Source of the DNA: an uncultured Mollicutes bacterium
Lineage (GTDB): Bacteria > Bacillota_I > Bacilli_A > Acholeplasmatales > Anaeroplasmataceae
Reading direction: 5' to 3'
Length of the DNA: 64,000 nucleotides
Assembly (NCBI GenBank): GCA_947174785.1
Contig: CAMWKG010000004.1
Location: 1 to 64,000, forward strand
Part shown: positions 46,088-54,320 of the stretch, piece by piece
Numbering within the stretch: the first letter of the stretch is position 1
Layout of the letters: the number at the start of each line of letters is the position of its first letter
The notes under the pieces: model-generated
Database searches by the model: none
Told to the model about the DNA's origin: nothing
Seen by the model: the letters and a program-made list of their open reading frames with translations, nothing else
Made by a program: the position numbers and the translations under genes

Positions 46088-46302
46088 AAAAAGTATTTAA
46101 ATTAGTGGATTTAGATTGTGCAAACTGTGCAGCTAAAATGGAAAGAAGTATTTTAAAAATTAAAGGAGTACAATCTGCAAATGTTAGCTTTATGTCTCAA
46201 AAGCTAACATTAGAAGCACCAGATGATGAGTTTGAAACCATCATGGATGAGGTTGTACGCGTTTGCAAAAAGGTAGAACCTGATTGTATTATAAAAAGAT
46301 AA
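46084..46302 (+). CDS. Stand-alone heavy-metal-associated (HMA) domain protein
   Basis: 72 aa ferredoxin-like HMA domain: CANCAAKMERSILKIKGV with the metal-binding CxxC at about 12-15. LDCANCAAKME is the type found at the N-terminus of Cd/Zn P1B ATPases (CAxC-A-x-K-x-E) rather than copper chaperones (GMxCxxC). Here it is a separate gene, while the ATPase in the operon lacks this domain. Confidence 0.88.
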   Translation: MKKVFKLVDLDCANCAAKMERSILKIKGVQSANVSFMSQKLTLEAPDDEFETIMDEVVRVCKKVEPDCIIKR

Positions 46303-46319
46303 TATAAGGATATAGCAGT

Positions 46320-47147
46320 ATGAATACACTTATTCTTGTATTATCCTTGATTGCAGGAACTATTGGTACAGGTGTTGGTGGCGTTTTAGGTGTTCTACTT
46401 AAAAACAAAGGAAATAAGGTGATGAGTAGAATCTTGAGCTTTGCAGGTGGAGTAATGGTTGGTATTGTTGTATTTGAGATGGTACCTGAATCTATTGCAA
46501 AAACAAGATTTGAAGAACATCCCTATGGTGTCTTTATTACCTTTGCAGCAGTGGTTTGTGGAATTTTGCTTACCTTTGGGTTAAACAAGATATTAGACCA
46601 ATTAGAGAATGTAAGAGAAACACACAGAAGCCTAGAAGAACTACACCATGAGACACAGGTCTTACAATTAACTCAAAATCAAAATGAAACAGGTACGAGT
46701 AAAAAAGCCTTAGTTAAGGCTGGTCTTATTATGCTACTTGCGATTATGTTTCATAATATTCCTGAAGGTATGGCAATAGGGGCAACAGGTACGGCTGAGG
46801 TAAAAATGGGTGTATTAGTTGCAATACTAATTGCTGTACACAATGTACCTGAGGGTATGGCTATTTCAGCACCTTTAGCTAGTGGAGGTATGAAAGGCTG
46901 GAAGACTATTCTTTTAACCTCTTTGGCAGGAGCTGCTACCGTAGTTGGAGCAGTAATAGGTATGGCTATTGGTGGAATTGGTACCCTTGCGATTGGAATC
47001 TGTATGGGTATTGCAGGAGGAGCAATGCTATATGTAACCTTCTGCGAAATTATTCCGCAGTCTATACTAATGGATGAGGGAAGAATTCCTGCAATAAGTA
47101 TGCTTGTCGGAATATTGTGTGCAATGGTTTTTGTTTATTTATTTTAA
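46320..47147 (+). CDS. ZIP-family metal transporter
   Basis: 275 aa with about eight membrane helices. Binuclear metal motifs MFHNIPEGMAIG and VHNVPEGMAIS sit on helices IV and V. The cytoplasmic loop between helices III and IV is His/Gln-rich (ETHRSLEELHHETQVLQ). ZIP proteins usually carry zinc into the cytoplasm, or move it in the GufA-type subgroup (this length and the EGMAIG pair fit GufA-like). Its role beside an exporter is unclear. It overlaps the long ATPase frame but ends 17 bp before the ATPase ATG. Confidence 0.88.
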   Translation: MNTLILVLSLIAGTIGTGVGGVLGVLLKNKGNKVMSRILSFAGGVMVGIVVFEMVPESIAKTRFEEHPYGVFITFAAVVCGILLTFGLNKILDQLENVRETHRSLEELHHETQVLQLTQNQNETGTSKKALVKAGLIMLLAIMFHNIPEGMAIGATGTAEVKMGVLVAILIAVHNVPEGMAISAPLASGGMKGWKTILLTSLAGAATVVGAVIGMAIGGIGTLAIGICMGIAGGAMLYVTFCEIIPQSILMDEGRIPAISMLVGILCAMVFVYLF

Positions 47148-47164
47148 AGATTAGAGGGATGATT

Positions 47165-49069
47165 ATGACTAGAAGACAAAAAAGAAATTTAATTAGAATT
47201 TGTATTACTCTAGTTTTATTTATTATCTTATTTACAGTAGATCACATCATACATTTAGATAAGGTTATACCCAATAAACAAGTTGGTTGGATACTTCCAG
47301 CAGGACTTTTTCTTGTAGTGTATTTATTTATTGCTTATGATGTTTTATGGAAGGCAATCAGAAATATATGCCATGGACAAATTTTTGATGAAAATTTCTT
47401 AATGGTTGTTGCAACGATTGGAGCTTTTTCCCTTGGTATATTTAGAGGAGTAACGGGGAAGGAGATTGAAGGCTTTGATGAGGCTGTTGCGGTAATATTG
47501 TTTTATCAAGTAGGAGAATTCTTCCAAGGCTATGCAGTTGGAAAATCTAGAAAGTCTATTTCAAGTCTTATGGATATTCGCCCTGACTTTGCAAATGTTT
47601 TAAGAGATGGAAATTTAGAGACTGTTGACCCTGATGAGGTAGAGCTAGAAGAAATTATCATCGTAAAACCTGGTGAACGTGTGCCATTAGATGGAATTAT
47701 AATTGATGGAGCTTCAACACTTGATACAAAGGCTTTAACTGGAGAATCTTTACCAAGAGAGGTTCAAAAGGGAGACGAAATTATAAGTGGTTGTGTTAAT
47801 CTTACGCAAACACTTCAAATTCAGGTTAAGAAGGCATTTTATGATTCAACAGTATCAAAAATACTTGATTTAGTAGAAAATGCATCTAGTCAAAAATCAA
47901 AGGCAGAAAACTTTATTACAAAGTTTGCAAAATACTATACGCCTACCGTTGTTATTCTTGCAGTGCTTTTAGCACTTATTCCAGGACTTATCACAAAGGA
48001 TTATATTATTTGGATTTATAGAGCGTTAAATTTCTTGGTTGTTTCTTGTCCGTGTGCTTTAGTGATTTCTATCCCGCTTTCCTTCTTTGCAGGAATAGGG
48101 GCAGCATCTAAGCTAGGTATACTCATCAAGGGATCAAATTATTTAGAAAAATTTAACAAGGTGAATACCTTTGTATTTGATAAAACGGGCACATTAACAA
48201 AGGGGAACTTTGTGGTTACAGAAGTTGTCCCTACAGACAAAAAAGAAGAAATATTAAGACTTGCTGCAATTGCAGAAGGCTCTTCTAATCATCCTATTGC
48301 CAAAAGTATATTAGCTTCTGTTGGCTCTGTTTCAGAAGAGGGTTATACATTAACAGATATTGCAGGTCATGGGATTATGGCTGTTAAGGATGATACTGCG
48401 ATTTATTGTGGTAATGAGAAATTGATGGAACAACAGGGCATAGAATATCAAAAGGTTCTCCATATTGGAACAGTTGTTTATGTAGCCAAAAATAAAGAAT
48501 TTATTGGTTCTATTTTGATTAGTGATGAAATTAAAGAAGAGGCTCCAAAGGTAATCAAAGCTTTAAACGAAATGGGAAATGAAACGATTATGCTTACTGG
48601 AGATAATGAGGCTATTGCCAAAGAGGTCGCGTCTAAATTAGGTGTTACCTCCTATAAGGCATCTTTACTTCCTCAAAATAAGGTAGAAGAGGTTGAGGCT
48701 CTTTTATCAAAGAAAAAGGAAAAGGAATTTTTATCCTTTGTGGGAGATGGAATTAATGATGCTCCTGTGTTGATGCGTTCTGATATAGGTATCTCTATGG
48801 GTGGAGTTGGATCAGATGCTGCAATAGAGGCTTCAGATATTGTCTTAATGAAGGATGATTTAAATGGTCTTAACCTTGCAAAAAGAATTGCCAAAAAGAC
48901 AATGCGTATTGTTTTTGAAAATATCATTTTTGCATTAGGTATAAAGATTATCGTTTTGATTTTATCTGCATTTGGCTATAGTAATATGTGGTTAGGTGTC
49001 TTTGCAGATGTAGGTGTTGCTATTCTTGCAATCCTAAACGCAATGCGTTGTTCTAGTATAAAAGAATAA
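47165..49069 (+). CDS. cadA: Zn/Cd/Pb P1B-type ATPase without N-terminal HMA domain
   Basis: 634 aa from ATG 47165 (AGAGGGATGATT). CPC motif in SCPCALVISIP (C295-P-C297), phosphorylation site FDKTGTLTKG (D339), TGES in ALTGESLPRE, HP motif SSNHPIAKS, and GDGINDAPVL. The SCPCALV/NKVNTFVFDKTGT set and the LKDD..G.. end fit the CadA/ZntA branch that exports Zn, Cd and Pb. Usual CadA has an N-terminal HMA domain; here it is supplied by the separate gene at 46084. Confidence 0.93.
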   Translation: MTRRQKRNLIRICITLVLFIILFTVDHIIHLDKVIPNKQVGWILPAGLFLVVYLFIAYDVLWKAIRNICHGQIFDENFLMVVATIGAFSLGIFRGVTGKEIEGFDEAVAVILFYQVGEFFQGYAVGKSRKSISSLMDIRPDFANVLRDGNLETVDPDEVELEEIIIVKPGERVPLDGIIIDGASTLDTKALTGESLPREVQKGDEIISGCVNLTQTLQIQVKKAFYDSTVSKILDLVENASSQKSKAENFITKFAKYYTPTVVILAVLLALIPGLITKDYIIWIYRALNFLVVSCPCALVISIPLSFFAGIGAASKLGILIKGSNYLEKFNKVNTFVFDKTGTLTKGNFVVTEVVPTDKKEEILRLAAIAEGSSNHPIAKSILASVGSVSEEGYTLTDIAGHGIMAVKDDTAIYCGNEKLMEQQGIEYQKVLHIGTVVYVAKNKEFIGSILISDEIKEEAPKVIKALNEMGNETIMLTGDNEAIAKEVASKLGVTSYKASLLPQNKVEEVEALLSKKKEKEFLSFVGDGINDAPVLMRSDIGISMGGVGSDAAIEASDIVLMKDDLNGLNLAKRIAKKTMRIVFENIIFALGIKIIVLILSAFGYSNMWLGVFADVGVAILAILNAMRCSSIKE

Positions 49070-49077
49070 TATAATTA

Positions 49078-49107
49078 GCTTTAGTCTTTGGATTAAAGCT
49101 TTTTTTA
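49078..49107 (+). terminator. Terminator of the metal operon
   Basis: AGCTTTAGTC (49078-49087) with GATTAAAGCT (49091-49100) and T7. Confidence 0.9.
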
Positions 49108-49174
49108 TGATAAAATTAAAAATAATCTAAAAAAACCCTTAGATATTCGTTATATATAAGTGAGGTGGGGAAAA

Positions 49175-49672
49175 GTGGACTTAGAAAAAGAAGTTGAAAA
49201 GTATAAACTAGGGAATTCGCAAGCATTTGATAGAATCTACAATGAAACAAAAGCTTTGGTTCGATTTGCAATTTATTCTAAAATTCCGAACCGGTTTATC
49301 ATTGAAGATTTAATTCAGGATACCTATGTCAAAGTCAATCAAATGATTTTTGAATATCAAGCGAAAAATTTTCGTTCATGGATCTATACTATAGCAAAAA
49401 ATACGGCTTTAGATTATTTAAAAAAGAAAAAAGAAGCTAGTATGAAGAGCTTAGATATTTTGCCAGATATGAAAAGTTCACATCCGTATTTGTATTATGC
49501 AATTCGCCACCTAGAGGAGATAGAACGAGAGGTTTTCTTGATGAAGGTTTTGTGTGGCCACACAACGAAAAAGATTTCTGAAATTTTAAATCTTAAGCCT
49601 TCTTTAGTAAATCAATATTACTATTTAGCCAAAAATAAATTAAAGGAATGTCTAGAGGAAGAAGAACTATGA
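49175..49672 (+). CDS. ECF-type RNA polymerase sigma factor
   Basis: 165 aa from GTG 49175 (GAGGTGGGG site; the GTG at 49160 is upstream of that site). Region 2: DRIYNETKALVRFAIYSKIPNRFIIEDLIQDTYVKVNQ with the core-binding EDLIQDTYVK, then FRSWIYTIAKNTALDYLKKKK. Region 4: AIRHLEEIEREVFLMKVLCGHTTKKISEILNLKPSLVNQYYYLAKNKLKECL. It is short but both domains are complete. It overlaps the next gene by 4 bp (ATGA). No ECF-type autopromoter was recognised upstream. Confidence 0.88.
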   Translation: MDLEKEVEKYKLGNSQAFDRIYNETKALVRFAIYSKIPNRFIIEDLIQDTYVKVNQMIFEYQAKNFRSWIYTIAKNTALDYLKKKKEASMKSLDILPDMKSSHPYLYYAIRHLEEIEREVFLMKVLCGHTTKKISEILNLKPSLVNQYYYLAKNKLKECLEEEEL

Positions 49673-51423
49673 AACTAAAAGAATTTAAAAAGAATTTAAA
49701 AACTGAATATCAAAATACTTTTCCCAAAAAGAAAGATCCAAAGCGTGAATTTCATTTTCAGTTGCGTTATGCTTTTCTAGCTGTATTTGGAATCATATTT
49801 GCCGCATTACTGATTCAGCATTTTTGGGTGTATAGCTATAACGAAGGAGTAGATCGTCATAATGAAGCTATTGCTAATCGCGTTGTCAATTTGGATCAAT
49901 GTATAGAATTTTCAACTATCAATACAAGAAAAGATTATGATGCTGCAGTTCGTAACTATAAGGATATGCATACTTATCAAACAAAAAAGAAATCTATTTT
50001 AACTTCTATTTTTACATATCAGCCTAAAAGCTGTTCGGATGCTACTCCTGACTTAGATGCTCCTACATTTGCACAACAGCCAGGTAATTCTGGGACTATG
50101 GTAGATGAGAATTCTTTTCAAACCAATATTCAGGTAGAAGGAATAGATGAAGCAGATATAGCTAAATGTGATGGCTCCTATATCTACTATTTTCATTCAA
50201 GAAATCTATATGTTTATGATATTGAAAGCCAAAAAAATATAACAAGTGTTATGGATAATGGCATCGAATTATTCATTTATAATCATATGATTATATCTAT
50301 TGGAAATCATGAAACTAAGGTTTATGAATTCAATCAGGATAGACTAGTAGTAAAGAAAAATATATCTTATGAAAGATATCTTACTTCTAGATTAATTGAG
50401 AACAGGCTTTATTTAGCATTTGGTTCTTATGTGAAGGAAGAGATTATCCAATTTGAGGATTGTTATTATGATACCTGCAGTAATCCTAATTATCTTTATT
50501 CTGCTTACTATTTAGATTTAGATTTAATGGAAGACAAGGAAGCACAATTATTAACCTCTAATAGCACTGTTTTATATGCTTCAAATCAAGCCTTCTATTT
50601 TGCATCTATGAACAGAGCTTATACGACTATATCTATTTTTTCTCATGACTTAGAGCCTAGAGGCGTAATTAATGTCAATGGTACGGTTTTAAATCAATTT
50701 TCTATGGATGAATATGAGGGATATTTTAGAGTGGTGACTACCGACACTACTAAGAATGCAGAAGAGCTCAATGCGATTAGTATCTTTGATTTGAGTGAAT
50801 TGAAAAAGGTGGGCTATTTAAATCAAGGAATAGGCAAAGAAAGACAAATTGTAAAATCTGTTCGTTTCGATAAAAACACTTGTTATGTTGTAACCTATGA
50901 AAATACTGATCCCCTATATGAAATTGATTGTTCTACCCCAGAAAAGCCAGTAATCGTATCTGCTTATGAAGCGCCAGGCTACTCAAATTATTTGCATACC
51001 TTTGTAATCAATGACAAAGAATATGTATTAGGTTTAGGGTATACAGACTCAAGACATAGCACTAAAATTTCAGTATATGAAAAGACAGAAGGAACTGAAC
51101 AAATTGGAGAGGATTTTATCCTAGCTTTTAGTGATTATTATAGTAAGGGTGGTTATTACAATGAATCCTTGATATTAGATATGTTTCAAAATCATAAAGC
51201 TCTATTTATTTATAATGCTGGAAATCATTTATATTTAGGGGCTATGGTGGCTTTTGATGCATATTTAATCTTTAAAATTGATGTAAATGCAGAGAATGTG
51301 GTGACAATCTATAAAGAGATTGAGCTTAAGTCAAATAAAGCAAATTCTTCAAGATTATTCTTGATTGAAAACAAAATTTATCTAACAGATCGTGATAAAG
51401 TTTTAGTTGAAAATTTTGCATAA
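49669..51423 (+). CDS. Membrane-anchored beta-propeller protein, coupled to the sigma factor
   Basis: 584 aa from ATG 49669. A basic cytoplasmic segment of about 37 residues (MKLKEFKKNLKTEYQNTF...), one membrane helix (about 38-58, YAFLAVFGIIFAALLIQHFWV) and an external domain matching the beta-propeller family PF09826: NIQVEGIDEADIAKCDGSYIYYF...NLYVYDIE (about 155-190). It is translated from inside the sigma stop, the position typical of anti-sigma factors, so it may hold the sigma factor and sense an external signal. That pairing is inference. An external Cys-rich segment (CSD, CYYDTCSN) might form disulfides. Confidence 0.82.
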   Translation: MKLKEFKKNLKTEYQNTFPKKKDPKREFHFQLRYAFLAVFGIIFAALLIQHFWVYSYNEGVDRHNEAIANRVVNLDQCIEFSTINTRKDYDAAVRNYKDMHTYQTKKKSILTSIFTYQPKSCSDATPDLDAPTFAQQPGNSGTMVDENSFQTNIQVEGIDEADIAKCDGSYIYYFHSRNLYVYDIESQKNITSVMDNGIELFIYNHMIISIGNHETKVYEFNQDRLVVKKNISYERYLTSRLIENRLYLAFGSYVKEEIIQFEDCYYDTCSNPNYLYSAYYLDLDLMEDKEAQLLTSNSTVLYASNQAFYFASMNRAYTTISIFSHDLEPRGVINVNGTVLNQFSMDEYEGYFRVVTTDTTKNAEELNAISIFDLSELKKVGYLNQGIGKERQIVKSVRFDKNTCYVVTYENTDPLYEIDCSTPEKPVIVSAYEAPGYSNYLHTFVINDKEYVLGLGYTDSRHSTKISVYEKTEGTEQIGEDFILAFSDYYSKGGYYNESLILDMFQNHKALFIYNAGNHLYLGAMVAFDAYLIFKIDVNAENVVTIYKEIELKSNKANSSRLFLIENKIYLTDRDKVLVENFA

Positions 51424-51441
51424 AAATATGGTGAATGGCAT

Positions 51442-52005
51442 ATGAAGAAAATTTTAAGATTGATTTTATGCCTATGCTTGATTTTCTCTATCTCTTCTTG
51501 TATAGGTAAAACAGAATATGATGATAAAACAATAGCTAGAATAGAAACTATATGGGCAGAAGGTATGGGGATGGGTTTTGTTTATAAGCGTATCTTTGAT
51601 TTTACGGATGAAAAAATATATGACATTACCTATGCTGATGTCGAAATGCTAAAAAAGCAATATAAGAATAGCCCAGAGCATTACAAGGACTATGCATCAT
51701 TAGAAGAATATGAGGAGTATTTAAATTCTCGCTATAACGTTTTAATAGAAATCATTGCATTTACAGAAGAAGATGCACAATCGTTTCTAAAAGAAATTAA
51801 ATCGTTGGGAGTTTACACTTGGAAAGAACGATATGTTACAGATGAAATCATTTTTGATGCGGCTGGCTCAGACATAAATATTTTTTTTACAGATGGGACA
51901 AAAAAAGAAACATACATTTATTTTAAGTACCCAAGAAACTATAAACGTATTCTTGATGCTTTTTCCAAACACTTTAATGTAGACTGCTGGAATGATACCC
52001 ATTAA
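51442..52005 (+). CDS. Lipoprotein of unknown function, sigma-factor operon
   Basis: 187 aa with lipobox ISSC (C20). The mature part is charged and alpha/beta, with the segment LIEIIAFTEEDAQSFLKEIKSLGVYTW and an end KRILDAFSKHFNVDCWNDTH. No family recognised. It follows the beta-propeller gene by 18 bp, so it belongs to the same operon, probably an envelope target or partner of the sigma system. Confidence 0.6.
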   Translation: MKKILRLILCLCLIFSISSCIGKTEYDDKTIARIETIWAEGMGMGFVYKRIFDFTDEKIYDITYADVEMLKKQYKNSPEHYKDYASLEEYEEYLNSRYNVLIEIIAFTEEDAQSFLKEIKSLGVYTWKERYVTDEIIFDAAGSDINIFFTDGTKKETYIYFKYPRNYKRILDAFSKHFNVDCWNDTH

Positions 52006-52007
52006 AA

Positions 52008-52041
52008 GAAAAGACACAGGCCTAAAACCTGTGTCTTTTTT
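52008..52041 (+). terminator. Terminator of sigma-factor operon
   Basis: AAAGACACAGG (52010-52020) with CCTGTGTCTTT (52028-52038) and T6, a very stable hairpin. Confidence 0.92.
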
Positions 52042-52047
52042 GCGCAT

Positions 52048-52070
52048 AAAAAAAGGGTTGTAAGCAGCCC
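52048..52070 (-). terminator. Terminator of rpmB, minus strand
   Basis: On minus, GGGCTG...CAACCC (plus 52055-52070, one mismatch) is followed by T7 (plus 52048-52054), directly after the rpmB stop. Confidence 0.55.
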
Positions 52071-52087
52071 CTCTTAATACCTAACTA

Positions 52088-52276
52088 TTAAGCTCTTTCT
52101 AAGTTACACTTTTTTAAAGCTCTAGCAGAAATTTTTACTTTCTTAACGTTACCGTTCTCATCCTTGATATGAACAGTTTGAAGATTAGCCTTCCATGTAC
52201 GACGAGTAGCATTTAAAGCATGGGATCTTTTGTTTCCTGTTACAGTACCTTTACCAGTGATATAACATTTAGCCAT
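52088..52276 (-). CDS. rpmB: 50S ribosomal protein L28
   Basis: 62 aa. [35 protein letters not shown] and [15 protein letters not shown] are characteristic of bL28. It has Cys4 and a second Cys near the end but not the paired CxxC knuckles of the zinc form. On the opposite strand to fakA, as in Bacillus, where spoVM lies just beyond it; here 6.5 kb of other genes separate them. AAGGAGG site before ATG. Confidence 0.96.
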   Translation of the reverse strand: MAKCYITGKGTVTGNKRSHALNATRRTWKANLQTVHIKDENGNVKKVKISARALKKCNLERA

Positions 52277-52322
52277 AGTTCTTACCTCCTTATGACGTTA
52301 AAATTAAACTTCAAGCTTTATT

Positions 52323-52351
52323 AGTATACCTTAAATCTATGAGAAATGCAA
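52323..52351 (-). promoter_or_regulatory. Candidate rpmB promoter
   Basis: Minus-strand TTGCAT (plus 52346-52351), 17 bp, TATACT (plus 52323-52328), 45 bp before the rpmB start. Confidence 0.45.
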
Positions 52352-52442
52352 GAACTTTTTAATCTTTTTTATAAAGTATTTGACTTTTCTAAAAAAAATT
52401 GATATATTTTATAAGTCACTGCCTTTAAATGAAAAGTTTTGC

Positions 52443-52471
52443 TTTACTTTTAGGGGCTTTAGTGTTAAAAT
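52443..52471 (+). promoter_or_regulatory. Candidate fakA promoter
   Basis: TTTACT (52443-52448), 17 bp, extended -10 TGTTAAAAT with TAAAAT at 52466-52471. Predicted start near 52478. Confidence 0.5.
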
Positions 52472-52633
52472 GTTAAATGAATTAAACATTTCTAAGTGCA
52501 AGAGGTGATTTTTAAAGAGTCGAATTGTGTCTGTTTGGGAGTTTATTTGGAAGAGTTGTAAATTGATTTGATTACCCTATAGCTGTAAAGAAGCTATAAC
52601 TATATACTTAATTTGATATTTAGGAGGATTACC
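52472..52633 (+). other. fakA leader with hairpin and no confirmed gene
   Basis: The gap between the rpmB and fakA starts is 357 bp. This part is a leader of about 155 nt. It has a free ribosome-like site AGAGGTGAT (52501-52509) with no convincing frame behind it, and a hairpin TATAGCT (52578-52584) with AGCTATA (52592-52598) 35 nt before fakA. In Bacillus the Asp23-type gene yloU sits before yloV; no trace of it is seen here. Confidence 0.4.
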
Positions 52634-54253
52634 ATGCCGGTAAGCAGTGTTAGCGTAGCCTTATTTAAAAAGATGGTAATGAATGGCGCTATAAATTTAA
52701 AGAATAACCACAAAAGAGTGGATGAGTTAAATGTTTTTCCTGTGCCAGATGGAGATACAGGTACAAATATGTCTATGACAGTTATGTCAGGAGTTCGTGA
52801 GATGGATTCTTGTGAATCCTCTTCAATTATAGAAGTAGGTAAAGTTTTATCCCGTGGAGCGTTAATGGGCGCTCGTGGAAACTCTGGAGTTATATTATCT
52901 CAGTTTTTCAGAGGACTTTACGTAGGTATGAAAGAGCTAGATCATAATTTCTTATCTATAGAAGATTTAATGACTTGTTTTGAGTCAGGTTGTCGTGTAG
53001 CCTATAAAGCAGTAATGGAACCAGTTGAAGGAACAATTTTAACTGTAGTTCGTGAGGCTGCTGAAAATACAAGAGCTCATATGAGTGAATTTAATACAAT
53101 TGATGCATTACTAGAATGCTATCAAAAGGAAGCTCAAAAATCATTGGACAATACTCCAAACCTTTTACCTGTTTTAAAAGAGTCTGGTGTAGTAGATAGT
53201 GGTGGGGCAGGCTTTTTAGAGATTGTCAAAGGAATGATTATGGCCTTAAATGGAAAAATGCTAGAGGCTAATGAAGGTGTTCAACCAACTAAGACAGAAG
53301 AAAAACCTGTAGAAATGAAAAATATATATTGTACAGAATTTTTCATTAACCTAAAGGATGCAAAAAACTTTGATGAAGGAGTTGCAAAGTCTTCCTTCTC
53401 ATGTTTAGGTGATTCTTTATGCCAGGTAATAGAAAACACTACTTGTAAGGTTCACTTGCATACAGATCATCCAGGAAGAGTGCTAGAACAAGCATTAAAA
53501 TATGGTGAGTTAACAGATATTAAAATTGAAAATCAAAAGATTCAGCATACGCATTTAAAAACAGGTGCTAAAGAGATTGGAAATGGTCCTAAGAAGGCTT
53601 TCGCATTAGTAGCTGTTTGCTTTGGTGAAGGAATTTCACAAACCTTTAAGGATTTAGGTGTGGATCATATTATTGAGGGTGGTCAAACAATGAACCCATC
53701 AACAGAAGCCTTTGTTGAAGCTTGTACTATGGTTAATGCAGAAAAAATCATCATCATTCCTAATAATGGTAATGTAGTTATGGCAGCAAGTCAGGCAGCT
53801 GGCTTAGTAAAGGGATCTAAAGTAGAAGTATTAAAGGCAAAGACCATTGCTCAAGGCTATGCTTCCTTAATGGTATTTGATCCTGAAGCTGATATGGAAA
53901 CCAATTTAGCAGCAATGATGGAAGCTGTTGAAAATGTTAAAACAGGTGAAATCACATATTCTGTAAGAGATACAGAAATTGGTGGAGTTAAAATTGCTGA
54001 AGGTGATTTCATGGGAATTGCTAATGGAGAAATCGTGGTTTCTACAAAGAAGCAAAGTGATGCACTAGAAAACTTATTAAATAAATTGATTGATGAAGAA
54101 AGTCAAATTGTTACCTTCTTCTGTGGTAAAGATGTCAAAGAAGAAGAAAAAGAAGTTTTAGAAGAGCTTTGTCAAAAAGTAAACGAGAGCGTTGAAGTTG
54201 AAATTATTGATGGCGAACAAGATATTTATTCATATATTATCGCTGTAGAATAG
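52634..54253 (+). CDS. fakA: Fatty acid kinase subunit FakA (DAK2-domain, YloV)
   Basis: 539 aa from ATG 52634 (AGGAGG, spacing 6). N-terminal DAK2 domain: KNNHKRVDELNVFPVPDGDTGTNMS (metal-binding Asp residues), LMGARGNSGVILSQFFRG, and GVVDSGGAGFLEIVKGM; then the central and C-terminal FakB-interacting domain (IIIPNNGNVVMAASQAAGLV). FakA phosphorylates FakB-bound fatty acids for PlsX/PlsY phospholipid synthesis. plsX is encoded two genes downstream, so the lipid pathway is clustered. A terminator lies between fakA and recG. Confidence 0.94.
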   Translation: MPVSSVSVALFKKMVMNGAINLKNNHKRVDELNVFPVPDGDTGTNMSMTVMSGVREMDSCESSSIIEVGKVLSRGALMGARGNSGVILSQFFRGLYVGMKELDHNFLSIEDLMTCFESGCRVAYKAVMEPVEGTILTVVREAAENTRAHMSEFNTIDALLECYQKEAQKSLDNTPNLLPVLKESGVVDSGGAGFLEIVKGMIMALNGKMLEANEGVQPTKTEEKPVEMKNIYCTEFFINLKDAKNFDEGVAKSSFSCLGDSLCQVIENTTCKVHLHTDHPGRVLEQALKYGELTDIKIENQKIQHTHLKTGAKEIGNGPKKAFALVAVCFGEGISQTFKDLGVDHIIEGGQTMNPSTEAFVEACTMVNAEKIIIIPNNGNVVMAASQAAGLVKGSKVEVLKAKTIAQGYASLMVFDPEADMETNLAAMMEAVENVKTGEITYSVRDTEIGGVKIAEGDFMGIANGEIVVSTKKQSDALENLLNKLIDEESQIVTFFCGKDVKEEEKEVLEELCQKVNESVEVEIIDGEQDIYSYIIAVE

Positions 54254-54271
54254 TTTTTTGATAAAAAAGTG

Positions 54272-54298
54272 ATGGTTGGAGGAATCCAACCATTTTTC
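54272..54298 (+). terminator. Terminator after fakA
   Basis: A perfect 9-bp stem (54272-54280 with 54285-54293) around a GGAA tetraloop, followed by T5. Confidence 0.8.
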
Positions 54299-54320
54299 CA
54301 CACTAAAAGGAGGGATGATC

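Noticed and set aside
49130-49160. ECF-style promoter (AACC ... CGT) before the sigma-factor gene
   Set aside because: The two elements are about 9 bp apart rather than about 16 bp, so it is not a valid ECF promoter.
52471-52509. 12-codon frame starting ATG-TTA-AAT after the fakA promoter
   Set aside because: The predicted transcript starts after its ATG and no ribosome site precedes it.
52527-52571. 14-codon frame GTG-TCT-GTT-TGG... in the fakA leader, with two Trp codons
   Set aside because: It is too far (17 nt) from the AGAGGTGAT site, has no known analogue there and no attenuator pairing with the later hairpin; chance is more likely.
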